A DNA stretch of 33,854 nt from positions 1-33,854 of the forward strand of contig BMJD01000044.1 of the NCBI GenBank assembly GCA_014642895.1, in the 5' to 3' direction. This document shows positions 6,425-13,159 of the stretch, piece by piece. The position numbers were made by a program, and so were the translations under genes. Below the pieces are notes generated by a model, which did not search any database, was not told the DNA's origin, and saw nothing but the letters and a program-made list of their open reading frames with translations. The first letter of the stretch is position 1. Every line of letters begins with the position of its first letter. The DNA comes from Lentibacillus populi. GTDB taxonomy: Bacteria > Bacillota > Bacilli > Bacillales > Amphibacillaceae.

Positions 6425-6619
6425 ATGAATAACAAGCTAAGTGAACTTATTCAATTGATAGGTTCTTTTTTTATGTCCAATTATATCGGAATCGTTCTTT
6501 TAATTGGCCTAGGGATAATCGTGTATGGATTTTATCGCATCGGAACGACAACAGGAACCTTTGCATTAGGTGCATCATTTATCCTTATCTCTCTCATCTT
6601 TGTGAGGGAAGGGAGGTGA
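6425..6619 (+). CDS. Small membrane protein between terL and portal genes
   Basis: I choose ATG 6425 behind GAGGGTGGTG rather than the longer frame from 6392, which would overlap terL. The 64-aa product has an amphipathic start (MNNKLSELIQLIGSFFMSNY) and two hydrophobic helices (about 17-39 and 43-60). Small membrane or DUF1056-like proteins are common at this exact place in Firmicutes siphophages; the family assignment is tentative and the role unknown. It ends 4 bases before the portal start. Confidence 0.6.
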   Translation: MNNKLSELIQLIGSFFMSNYIGIVLLIGLGIIVYGFYRIGTTTGTFALGASFILISLIFVREGR

Positions 6620-6623
6620 CTAG

Positions 6624-7850
6624 ATGGGAACGTTTTTTAATCGAACAGAAACGCGCGAATATACCGAAGAGGAAGCGGAAGTCCTTATCAGTATGCTCCC
6701 AGGATTTAGCGGAACCGGCACAAGCTTCACATCCGCAAAAGCAATTGAAAACAGCGACGTGTTTACCATCGTTAATTTATTGGCTAGTGACGTTGCTTCA
6801 TTGGATATTGATATGGTCAAGAATGACGTTGCAACACCAGATAGCCTAACGAATTTGTTGAACGTTGCACCAAATGGATTATATTCCGGTGGCACACTTA
6901 AATTTATCATTACAGCCAATGCGCTATTAAACGGTGAATCGTTTTGCGAGATTATCAGAAATCCTAAGGGTAAAGTCATCGCCCTCTATCATCTTAGTAA
7001 CTCACAGGTGGCAATTAAACAGGATGCAACAACAAATTTTAGGCTTGTATATGATGTTAACGACTTAAAAGGAAACATACGCAGATTGCAAACAACGGAC
7101 ATCCTTCATTTTAAATTTTTCACAATTGACGGAATCCGCGGCGTAAGTCCTTTAAATTCGCTTAAAGATGATCTTTCAATGCAGAAAGACAGCAAACGTT
7201 TCTTGGCTAACTTTTTCAAAAATGATACCCAAACCGGCGGAATTTTAAAAATGAAGGCTGGTAAGTTATCAAAAGAAGCTAGGGATAAGATCAGGGATGA
7301 ATGGCAAAAATCCAATGCTGGTGTGGATAAAGCGCATAAGGTACTAGTAATTGATGAAACATTCGAATATGAACCTATTGAAATCGATACAGAAATATTG
7401 AAGTTGATCAATGCCAGCACATTTTCAACCGAAACAATCGGTAAAGTATACCGTATCCCGCGGCATAAATTGGGACTAGAAACGTCCAATATGTCACTTG
7501 CGCAAGCTAATTTAGACTATCTTACGTCAACTCTTAACAGTTATTTGAAGGTTATTACCAACGAACTAAATTTTAAACTGACCGCTAACACAGGTAGTGT
7601 ATTTAAGTTTGATACGGCGCCATTTAAAACAACCGATGTGGAAACTCATAACAAGATAGTAATAGAAAAATTCGATAAAGGTCTTATCAGCCTTGATGAA
7701 GCTAGAAAGAGTTTAGGAGATAAGCCTAGGGGTGATGAGAACGGCCGTAAACATTTTATCAGTCTCAATTACACCACACTCGATCAGTTAGAGGAGTATC
7801 AAATGGCTAAAGCCAAATCGAAAGGGGGTGGCTCAGATGGACAAGACTGA
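6624..7850 (+). CDS. Portal protein, HK97 family
   Basis: The 408-aa protein has the features of HK97-type portals: an N-terminal 'ENSDVFTIVNLLASDVASLD' block, the 'GGTLKFIITANALLNGESFCEI' segment, 'DILHFKFFTIDGIRGVSPL', the long helix 'RFLANFFKNDTQTGGILKMK' with the usual T-G-G-I-L, and the C-terminal 'KVYRIPRHKLGLETSNMSLAQ' that is near universal in the family. Twelve copies form the DNA channel at one capsid vertex and bind terminase, then connectors. GGAGGTGACTAG precedes ATG 6624. Its 3' end overlaps the protease start by 14 bases. Confidence 0.93.
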   Translation: MGTFFNRTETREYTEEEAEVLISMLPGFSGTGTSFTSAKAIENSDVFTIVNLLASDVASLDIDMVKNDVATPDSLTNLLNVAPNGLYSGGTLKFIITANALLNGESFCEIIRNPKGKVIALYHLSNSQVAIKQDATTNFRLVYDVNDLKGNIRRLQTTDILHFKFFTIDGIRGVSPLNSLKDDLSMQKDSKRFLANFFKNDTQTGGILKMKAGKLSKEARDKIRDEWQKSNAGVDKAHKVLVIDETFEYEPIEIDTEILKLINASTFSTETIGKVYRIPRHKLGLETSNMSLAQANLDYLTSTLNSYLKVITNELNFKLTANTGSVFKFDTAPFKTTDVETHNKIVIEKFDKGLISLDEARKSLGDKPRGDENGRKHFISLNYTTLDQLEEYQMAKAKSKGGGSDGQD

Positions 7851-8427
7851 AACGCGGGAACTCATGACGGATAAGATCGAAATTCGTGAGGATGAAGATG
7901 GTAATAGAACATTAACCGGCTACGCGGTCAAATGGGAGAAAAAATCACATGTTTTAGGGTATTATTACAAATTCCGCGAACAATTCAAAAAAGGTGCATT
8001 TGCTGACTCTCTCAATGATGGGGATCAGCGTTTTTTATGGTCACATGATACAGGGAAAGTGTTAGGCCGCACAAAAAACGGTACTTTACGTTTAAAAGAG
8101 GATGATTTAGGTTTGCGATTTGAACTCGACTTACCTAAAACCACGCTTGGTAATGATACCTATGAATCTATAAAAAGGGGTGATGTGGATGGGGTGAGTT
8201 TTGGCTTCAGGGATACCGACGATCATGTAGAAGAACCAGAAGATGATCTGCCCCTGCGTACTATAAAAAAAGCCAAACTCATTGAAGTATCGGCTGTTGC
8301 ATTTCCCGCATATCCAGATAGCGAAGTTAGTGCTAGAGGATATGACAGGATGAAGGAATATAGTGAGGAACTAAAGGCTTACAAGGAAGAACAAGCAGCA
8401 AAAATAAAAACACTATTGGAAATTTAG
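7837..8427 (+). CDS. Prohead protease, HK97 family
   Basis: From ATG 7837 (AAAGGGGG 8 bases upstream) the 196-aa protein matches phage prohead proteases: 'TLTGYAVKWEKKSH', 'FREQFKKGAFADSL', then the catalytic His70 in FLWSHDTGKVLGR and Ser121 in GDVDGVSFGFR. The C-terminal region 'LIEVSAVAFPAYPDSEVSAR' is also typical. It cleaves the N-terminal scaffold part of the capsid protein after prohead assembly and then itself. The order portal-protease-capsid is the standard HK97 arrangement. Confidence 0.93.
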   Translation: MDKTETRELMTDKIEIREDEDGNRTLTGYAVKWEKKSHVLGYYYKFREQFKKGAFADSLNDGDQRFLWSHDTGKVLGRTKNGTLRLKEDDLGLRFELDLPKTTLGNDTYESIKRGDVDGVSFGFRDTDDHVEEPEDDLPLRTIKKAKLIEVSAVAFPAYPDSEVSARGYDRMKEYSEELKAYKEEQAAKIKTLLEI

Positions 8428-8441
8428 GAGGAATAGAACAC

Positions 8442-9611
8442 ATGAACAGATTACAAGAAATTGAAGCAAGGCTAGCAGAAATCCGCGAAATGCTAGATAA
8501 CGATGAAAAACGCGGGGATGCAAAGTTTTCCGATTTGGAAAAAGAAGTGCGCGATTTGAAAGAAGAAAAAGAAGAAATTGAAGCACGTGAACGTATGATG
8601 GATGAACAAAATGGTGATGAAGGCCAAGGACAAGGCGAAGATGAAGCGCGCAGCTTTGCAGGACAAGCCCATCAACCAGGGCAAACAATGATACAACCAA
8701 ACAATGAACAGCGTGAAGCGTTTCAAAAATATCTTGAAACCCGAGAAATTGACGGTGGAGCACTTAAAACAGATTCTGGTTTCGTGGTTGTCCCAGAACA
8801 AATTGTAACGGAAATCATGAAATTGAAAGAAAAAGAATTCAATCTTGATCAATATGTAACAGTGAAATCTGTGGGTTACGGCAGTGGTAAATATCCTGTT
8901 GTACGTCAATCCGAAGTTGCGGCATTGCCAGAAGTTGCTGAACTAGAAGAAAACCCTAAACTTGCTGTTAAGCCATTTTACAATCTTGGATATGACATCA
9001 AGACATACCGTGGCTATTTTCTAGTATCTCGTGAAGCAATCGAGGATGCAGCAGTTAATGTATTGTCTGAATTAATGACATGGATGGCTCGTACAATTGC
9101 ATCTACTCGTAATGCAGCTATTGTTAAGGCGATTAAGTCCGGTACCCCAGGAGAAGAGGGAAAAAAGCTTAAACTAGCAACGATAACAGCAGAAGGAATT
9201 GACGGAATAAAAGATGCCATCAATCTTAACTTGAAGCCAAACTACGAGCATAACGTTGCAATCGTATCTCAAACAGCTTTTGCAGAACTTGATAAGCTGA
9301 AGGACAATCAAGGGAATTATCTATTGCAAAGCGATGTAAAAGAACCAACACAAAAACGGTTACTTGGTGCGGCGGTAGTAGTGTTGCCGGATGAAATGTT
9401 AGGGGAAAAATCGGATAAAACTATCATCATCGGTAACTTAAAAGATGCGATTGTACTGTTCGACCGCAGCCAGTATCAAGCGGCTTGGACAAACTACATG
9501 CAATATGGTGAATCTTTAATGGTTGCTGTACGTCAAGATGTCCGTATCCTTGATGAAAAATCAGCAATCATTATTAATTTTGGGAAAGAAGAAGAAGAAG
9601 TAACACCCTAA
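8442..9611 (+). CDS. Major capsid protein, HK97 fold (short form)
   Basis: The 389-aa protein has an N-terminal charged coiled coil (about residues 1-70), the scaffold-like delta domain removed by the prohead protease, then a Gln/Gly-rich linker and the HK97-fold body: 'TDSGFVVVPEQIVTEIMKLK', 'FYNLGYDIKTYRGYFLVSRE', 'DAAVNVLSELMTWMARTIA', and a C-terminal 'YGESLMVAVRQDVRILDEKS'. AGGAGG lies 10 bases before ATG 8442. The gene ends ACA CCC TAA (Thr-Pro-stop), a +1 frameshift-prone context; reading into the +1 frame adds 21 residues to TAG 9673-9675 (see the element at 9603-9690). So two forms, 389 and about 410 residues, are predicted. Confidence 0.93.
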   Translation: MNRLQEIEARLAEIREMLDNDEKRGDAKFSDLEKEVRDLKEEKEEIEARERMMDEQNGDEGQGQGEDEARSFAGQAHQPGQTMIQPNNEQREAFQKYLETREIDGGALKTDSGFVVVPEQIVTEIMKLKEKEFNLDQYVTVKSVGYGSGKYPVVRQSEVAALPEVAELEENPKLAVKPFYNLGYDIKTYRGYFLVSREAIEDAAVNVLSELMTWMARTIASTRNAAIVKAIKSGTPGEEGKKLKLATITAEGIDGIKDAINLNLKPNYEHNVAIVSQTAFAELDKLKDNQGNYLLQSDVKEPTQKRLLGAAVVVLPDEMLGEKSDKTIIIGNLKDAIVLFDRSQYQAAWTNYMQYGESLMVAVRQDVRILDEKSAIIINFGKEEEEVTP

Positions 9612-9690
9612 TGAGCCCGTAAATTTAAAGGCTAGTGGTACAACCGATAAGCAAACAACGCTTACTTGGGACTAGCCTTTAAACAGGGCT
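9603..9690 (+). other. Candidate +1 frameshift site, nested RNA hairpin and Fn3 A-B strand tag of the capsid protein
   Basis: The capsid gene ends ACA CCC TAA (9603-9611). Slipping from CCC to CCT puts translation in the +1 frame, adding NE then PVNLKASGTTDKQTTLTWD and ending at TAG 9673-9675. The added peptide reads as strands A and B of a fibronectin III domain. The same bases form a nested RNA: AGCCC (9614-9618)/GGGCT (9686-9690), a perfect 13-bp helix TTTAAAGGCTAGT (9624-9636)/ACTAGCCTTTAAA (9671-9683), and TAAGC (9648-9652)/GCTTA (9660-9664). Listeria phage PSA uses +1 frameshifting at Pro-stop sites in its capsid and tail genes. That frameshifting occurs here is inferred. Confidence 0.7.
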
Positions 9691-9714
9691 ATTAAAAAAG
9701 GAAGGAGATTATAA

Positions 9715-10056
9715 ATGGCTTTAACTTACAACGTATATAGAGATGACGAAAAAATAGCCAGTGATTTAGAGGAAAAAACTTATAAAGACACTGGTTTAAA
9801 GGCTAACACTGAATATAAGTATCAAGTTTCTGCTGAAAACGAACACGGTGAAAGCGAGTTGTCTGAGCCGTTGATTGTTAAGACGAAAGCAACGACCACA
9901 ACAACGACAAGCACTACCAGTACTACGACAACAACTAGTACGACAACGGAGCCGACTACTACGACAACAACGACTGAGAAGCCGACTACTACGACTACGA
10001 CAACGGAGCCGACGACGACAACAACCACGACTGAGGCGGACGGCGGGGATGAATAA
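9715..10056 (+). CDS. Partial fibronectin III domain plus Thr-rich mucin-like stalk; putative virion decoration protein
   Basis: The 113-aa product begins MALTYNVYRDDEKIASDLEE and continues through 'TYKDTGL', 'TEYKYQVSAENEHGES' and 'SEPLIVKTKA'. These are strands C to G of an Fn3 domain; strands A and B are absent. Residues about 60-107 are a Thr tract (37 Thr, 3 Ser, broken by EP/EKP), then a short acidic end. Thr codons are mixed, which argues for selection on the protein rather than simple slippage. AAGGAAGGAG gives an independent start. The missing A-B strands are encoded 40 bases upstream in the same frame, separated by TAG and TAA. The stop overlaps the glycosyltransferase start (TAATG). 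It could dock onto frameshifted capsid or tail subunits and carry O-glycans; both are inferences. Confidence 0.75.
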   Translation: MALTYNVYRDDEKIASDLEEKTYKDTGLKANTEYKYQVSAENEHGESELSEPLIVKTKATTTTTTSTTSTTTTTSTTTEPTTTTTTTEKPTTTTTTTEPTTTTTTTEADGGDE

Positions 10057-10940
10057 TGAAATACATCCTTTGCCAACCTGCTACGAATCGTTTTAAGTGG
10101 GAACTAGATGTATGCTTAACTAATTTAAAATCACACGGAATAAAAAACATCGTTCTACTGTTTCAGAAGTGGGACGATGACATTCCAGTTTATTTTGAAA
10201 ACAAATACGGAGTAGAAACTCATGTTTACGAGGACTTACGAAATGACAAATCATATATACCAAGTATTAAACCCTATTTATGGTGGCAGTACCTGACGGG
10301 AGACCCATCGAGAGAAAAGGGAAAATACTTTTATATGGATTCAGACGTTATTTTTCGTGAGAAGTTAGATTTCCGAAAGCTACCCGTTAAAGATGACGTT
10401 TGGTATTGCAGCGACTGTAACGGATATTTAAACCTTGATTATATTCGGCAATGCAAAAATGGAGAGACCGTTCTTCAAGAGATGGCTAGTATCGTTGGGG
10501 TTACAGTCGAATCACTAGAAACAATTAACAGTAATTCTGGAGGCGCTCAATGGCTTATTAAAAATCCATCTGTTGCATATTGGAAAAAGGTCTATGAGGA
10601 TTCCAATAAGCTATTTCACTATTTCAAAGACCTTGATTCCAACATTCAGAAATGGACAGCCGAGATGTGGGCACAGTTGTGGAATATGATGCACTTCAAC
10701 ATTGGCCCAAAAATATCCAGTGAATTAGAATTCTGTTGGGCTACTGACCCGATAGAACGTTGGCATGAAACAAAAATCATGCACAACGCAGGAGTTACAG
10801 ATGATGATAAAGATTTATTTTTTAAAGGTAAATACGTTGATATATCTCCTTTTGAAGATGATCTGTCATTTGTTAGCAAAGATAAAGTATCAAGCAAATA
10901 TGTAGAAGCCATCGAGAAGGTGATTAATCATGGCTATTAA
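10056..10940 (+). CDS. GT-A-type glycosyltransferase
   Basis: The 294-aa protein has a GT-A layout. The start (MKYILCQPATNRFKWELDVC) is followed by a beta-strand-rich nucleotide-sugar region and a DxD motif, D95-S-D97, in YFYMDSDVIFREKL, which binds the metal and sugar nucleotide. Further on are an acceptor-side 'NSNSGGAQWLIKNPS' and 'EFCWATDPIERWHETKIMHN', with His and Asn residues that resemble C-terminal metal-binding positions. It starts on the A of the decoration ORF's stop, so both are made together; the Thr stalk is the obvious candidate acceptor. Its own 3' end overlaps the connector gene by 11 bases. The donor sugar is unknown. Confidence 0.75.
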   Translation: MKYILCQPATNRFKWELDVCLTNLKSHGIKNIVLLFQKWDDDIPVYFENKYGVETHVYEDLRNDKSYIPSIKPYLWWQYLTGDPSREKGKYFYMDSDVIFREKLDFRKLPVKDDVWYCSDCNGYLNLDYIRQCKNGETVLQEMASIVGVTVESLETINSNSGGAQWLIKNPSVAYWKKVYEDSNKLFHYFKDLDSNIQKWTAEMWAQLWNMMHFNIGPKISSELEFCWATDPIERWHETKIMHNAGVTDDDKDLFFKGKYVDISPFEDDLSFVSKDKVSSKYVEAIEKVINHGY

Positions 10941-11238
10941 TTTAGAAAAAATTAAAGGACATTTAAGAATCCCGCACGATTTAGAGGACGAAGAAATAAA
11001 GGATTACATGGACTTTGCGAAACATGATGTAATAGAGGCGGTGTTTGACAGTAGAGACCCAAATCTTGACAAAGATTCTTTAGAAGAAGATCCTGCTTTT
11101 CAAAAAGCGGTTATCATGCTTACTGCCTATTATTATGAAAATCGATTAACAATATCGGAAATTAGCCAAAACGAAGGGCCTTTTTCGGTAACACATGCCA
11201 TTCAAACACTACGGGCGCACAGGGATAGATACTTATGA
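10930..11238 (+). CDS. Head-tail connector protein (gp6-like adaptor)
   Basis: The 102-aa protein fits the phage gp6-like connector family: 'LEKIKGHLRIPHDLEDEEIKDYMDFAKHDVIEAV', then 'DPAFQKAVIMLTAYYYENRL' and a C-terminal 'THAIQTLRAHRDRYL'. Members form a ring under the portal and join head to tail. All-helical prediction, length and place after the capsid module agree. It overlaps the glycosyltransferase end by 11 bases and the next gene by 4, so the block is one operon. Confidence 0.85.
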   Translation: MAINLEKIKGHLRIPHDLEDEEIKDYMDFAKHDVIEAVFDSRDPNLDKDSLEEDPAFQKAVIMLTAYYYENRLTISEISQNEGPFSVTHAIQTLRAHRDRYL

Positions 11239-11585
11239 AGCTGAATAATATGCGATTTAATTTTTCAAAGCTTAATCAGCCAATCGGTATATACGAGGTA
11301 AAGTCTGTAACAGAAAATGGCATACCGCAAAAACCGAAACCGGTGCTATATTTAGAGTGTTTTGCACATGTCGAGACTGTTAGCCTTAAAGATTATGAAA
11401 CAAGCATACAGACTGGCACACAACACAATATAAAGGTGTTTATCCGTAACTATCCCGGCATCACTAACAAAATGACAATAAAAGACACTGTCAACAGCCA
11501 ATCTTACAATATTAAACAAGTTTTGTACGATTACCGACAAAGTGGGTTTACTGTGCTTATTGCAGAGGACGTGAGCAGATCATGA
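11235..11585 (+). CDS. Head closure / head-tail adaptor protein
   Basis: The 116-aa protein is beta-rich ('PIGIYEVKSVTENGIPQKPK', 'CFAHVETVSLKDYETSIQTG', 'KVFIRNYPGITNKMTIKD', 'YNIKQVLYDYRQSGFTVLIA'), as in the phage head-tail joining (SPP1 gp16-like) family. The 'I-R-Y-x-x-x-I' core with a following 'Y-x-I-x-x-V' is recognisable. It plugs the connector to hold packaged DNA. ATGA-type 4-base overlap with both neighbours. Confidence 0.8.
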   Translation: MKLNNMRFNFSKLNQPIGIYEVKSVTENGIPQKPKPVLYLECFAHVETVSLKDYETSIQTGTQHNIKVFIRNYPGITNKMTIKDTVNSQSYNIKQVLYDYRQSGFTVLIAEDVSRS

Positions 11586-11977
11586 CAGTAAAAATAGAAG
11601 GCTTACGGGAGTTAATATCCAATCTGTCCAAAAAGGAAGAAGATATTAAACGGGCAGCAAGGGCTGGTAATTTGGCAGGTGGAAAAGTGGTACTTGAAGA
11701 ATTAAAACGCAATGTACCGCGAAGCGGATATAGCGGCCCTAACCCACAAGCTAGATTATCTGACAGTGTTGTTATGAGTGGAAATCGAACCGATGGAGCA
11801 ACCGGTGAAAGTTATGTTGCTGTGGGGTTTAGCAAAGCAGCCAATTTCCGAGCCCACATTCCCGAGTTCGGATCAATATCTCAAGCACCGCAAGGTTACA
11901 TGACAAAAACCGTACAAGCAACCGAAGGCCAGGTACAAAAAGAAATGGCCGATGCAATTAAGAAGGTGTTACGATGA
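11582..11977 (+). CDS. HK97 gp10-like neck protein
   Basis: The 131-aa protein starts MTVKIEGLRELISNLSKKEE and shows the HK97 gp10 family pattern: N-terminal helix, 'GGKVVLEELKRNVPRSGYSG' with the usual V-P-x-S/T-G, a 'LSDSVVMSG' strand, 'AVGFSKAANFRAHIPEFGS' (W/H-x-x-E-F-G) and 'APQGYMTKTVQATEGQVQKE'. These proteins sit at the head-tail interface. It overlaps the next gene by 4 bases. Confidence 0.9.
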   Translation: MTVKIEGLRELISNLSKKEEDIKRAARAGNLAGGKVVLEELKRNVPRSGYSGPNPQARLSDSVVMSGNRTDGATGESYVAVGFSKAANFRAHIPEFGSISQAPQGYMTKTVQATEGQVQKEMADAIKKVLR

Positions 11978-12390
11978 ATGATTTGATTAAGGGGCTAGAT
12001 TTATACGAAATTGATTCATTGGACATTACGTATCAGTTATTGTTAAATGATGCAGAGTTAATGTCACTTGTGGGGGATGAAAGCAAAGTTTTTAAATACT
12101 TTATCCCAGAAGAAAATCGAGGCCAACCGCCGATAATCAGAATTAGCCCAATATCAGAACTTCCTACGGAATACGCTGACAACGAACAGCTTGCTTGGGA
12201 TTGCATTGTCCAAATTGACGTGTGGGATAGTTCAAATGCAAGAAAAATAGCGTTACAGATTAATAAGCTCATGAAAACCATTAACTTTAAACAAAGCACA
12301 CCGATTTATGAATTTGACGAGGAAACATACCTAATACGCGATGGCAGGCGCTACCGCGGAAAAATAGTAGCAGATTTAAAGACTTACTAA
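11974..12390 (+). CDS. Tail terminator / tail completion protein
   Basis: The 138-aa protein lies where siphophages place the tail terminator and shows a family-like pattern: helix 'LDITYQLLLNDAELMSLVGD', 'PPIIRISPISELPTEYAD', 'CIVQIDVWDSSNARKIALQI', and C-terminal 'YRGKIVADLKTY'. It caps the tail tube once its length is reached and makes the contact with the neck. The last codons overlap the stem of a terminator. Confidence 0.75.
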   Translation: MNDLIKGLDLYEIDSLDITYQLLLNDAELMSLVGDESKVFKYFIPEENRGQPPIIRISPISELPTEYADNEQLAWDCIVQIDVWDSSNARKIALQINKLMKTINFKQSTPIYEFDEETYLIRDGRRYRGKIVADLKTY

Positions 12391-12406
12391 TGTGGGTCTT
12401 TTTTTA
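12378..12406 (+). terminator. Intrinsic terminator overlapping the end of the tail terminator gene
   Basis: AAAGAC (12378-12383) pairs with GTCTTT (12396-12401), followed by TTTTT. The stem lies partly inside the last codons. It may attenuate transcription, or help set the high level of the major tail protein, whose own start follows at 12,435. Confidence 0.6.
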
Positions 12407-12434
12407 ATGCAATAAATTATAAAGGAGAATGAAA

Positions 12435-13028
12435 ATGGCTGAACCAAAAAAGAAAAATTTAAGCGCAACAGTTGGTATTGACAAGTTGCATTATGCAATT
12501 TTGCAGAGTGATACAGAGGAAGCTGTCACTTACGACGAAAAAGTACGACTTCCTTTCGTGCAAACAATCAATATCGAAACAGAACAAGAAATCGCGAAAG
12601 CTTATGGTGATAATAAGGTTGCGGAAATGGCTGTATCTACAGGTGTATCAACTGTAGAATTCCAGTTCCATGCTTTGCCACTTGAAGATCGGGTTGCATT
12701 ATTAGGTCTGGAAAACGATGGTGAATTAGTTATACAAAAATCACAGGTGAACCCGCCTTATGTTGCGGTTGTACTTGAAAAGACAAAAGGCGATGGATCT
12801 GCTGAACTTGTGGGATTGACAAAAGGCATGTTCACATTGCCGCCAACGGAAGCACAGACCAAAGAGGATTCTTTGGAATTCGGTAATGACACAATTAGTG
12901 GTGAATTTTCGGGCCGTATATATGACGATGTCGCTCAAGTATTCGCTCATGTAGACGAGGATGATGAGGAAAAACGCCAAGCATTTATGGATAAGGTATT
13001 TAATCCAACCGGGGAGACTACACCCTAA
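12435..13028 (+). CDS. Major tail tube protein (short form)
   Basis: From ATG 12435 (AAAGGAG 7 bases upstream; ATG 12429 is too close to it) the 197-aa protein matches phi13-type major tail proteins: 'NLSATVGIDKLHYAILQSDT', 'PFVQTINIETEQEIAKAYGD', 'STVEFQFHALPLEDRVALLG', 'PPYVAVVLEKTKGDGSAELV', 'GMFTLPPTEAQTKEDSLEFG'. Its hexamers stack as the tail tube around the tape measure. Like the capsid gene it ends ACA CCC TAA, and a +1 shift would add 20 residues to TAG 13087-13089. Two forms, 197 and about 217 residues, are predicted. Confidence 0.9.
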   Translation: MAEPKKKNLSATVGIDKLHYAILQSDTEEAVTYDEKVRLPFVQTINIETEQEIAKAYGDNKVAEMAVSTGVSTVEFQFHALPLEDRVALLGLENDGELVIQKSQVNPPYVAVVLEKTKGDGSAELVGLTKGMFTLPPTEAQTKEDSLEFGNDTISGEFSGRIYDDVAQVFAHVDEDDEEKRQAFMDKVFNPTGETTP

Positions 13029-13104
13029 CAAGCCCGTAAATGTAAAGGCCAATACTACCGATACAACAGCAACCTTATCGTGGGACTAGCCTTTGCACAG
13101 GGCT
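13020..13104 (+). other. Candidate +1 frameshift site, nested RNA hairpin and Fn3 A-B strand tag of the tail protein
   Basis: ACA CCC TAA (13020-13028) ends the tail gene. In the +1 frame the product continues NK then PVNVKANTTDTTATLSWD and stops at TAG 13087-13089. The peptide and the stop position match the capsid extension. The RNA folds alike: AGCCC (13031-13035)/GGGCT (13100-13104), TGTAAAGGC (13041-13049)/GCCTTTGCA (13089-13097), and an inner CGATA (13059-13063)/TATCG (13076-13080). Where the capsid copy pairs TTT with AAA, this copy pairs TGT with GCA, so one pair has changed on both sides and pairing is kept. No separate Fn3 remainder follows here, only a terminator. Confidence 0.7.
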
Positions 13105-13118
13105 GACTATAAAAAAAG

Positions 13119-13141
13119 AGGCGGGTTATCCTGCCTTTTTA
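13119..13141 (+). terminator. Intrinsic terminator after the major tail gene
   Basis: AGGCGGG (13119-13125), loop TTAT, CCTGCCT (13130-13136), with one G-U pair, followed by TTTTT. It would reduce transcription from the abundant tail tube gene into the chaperone genes, matching the lower need for chaperones. Confidence 0.8.
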
Positions 13142-13159
13142 ATTTTGGGAGGAAAGCAA

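Noticed and set aside
8413-8909. Reverse-strand ORFs opposite the capsid gene start
   Set aside because: Phe/Leu-rich products are shadows of the Lys/Glu-rich coiled coil on the coding strand.
9614-9690. Inverted repeat as the footprint of an insertion sequence
   Set aside because: No target duplication or transposase remnant, and the same structure with compensating change occurs after the tail gene.
9609-9714. Ribosome bypass joining the capsid extension to the 9715 ORF as one chain
   Set aside because: The ATG at 9715 has a strong ribosome site, two stops intervene and I see no take-off/landing codon pair; separate translation is simpler, though bypass is not excluded.
9875-10096. Alternative-frame ORF of Arg/Gln repeats over the Thr tract
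   Set aside because: Out-of-frame reading of ACN codons; the Fn3-Thr frame has the ribosome site and a recognisable domain.
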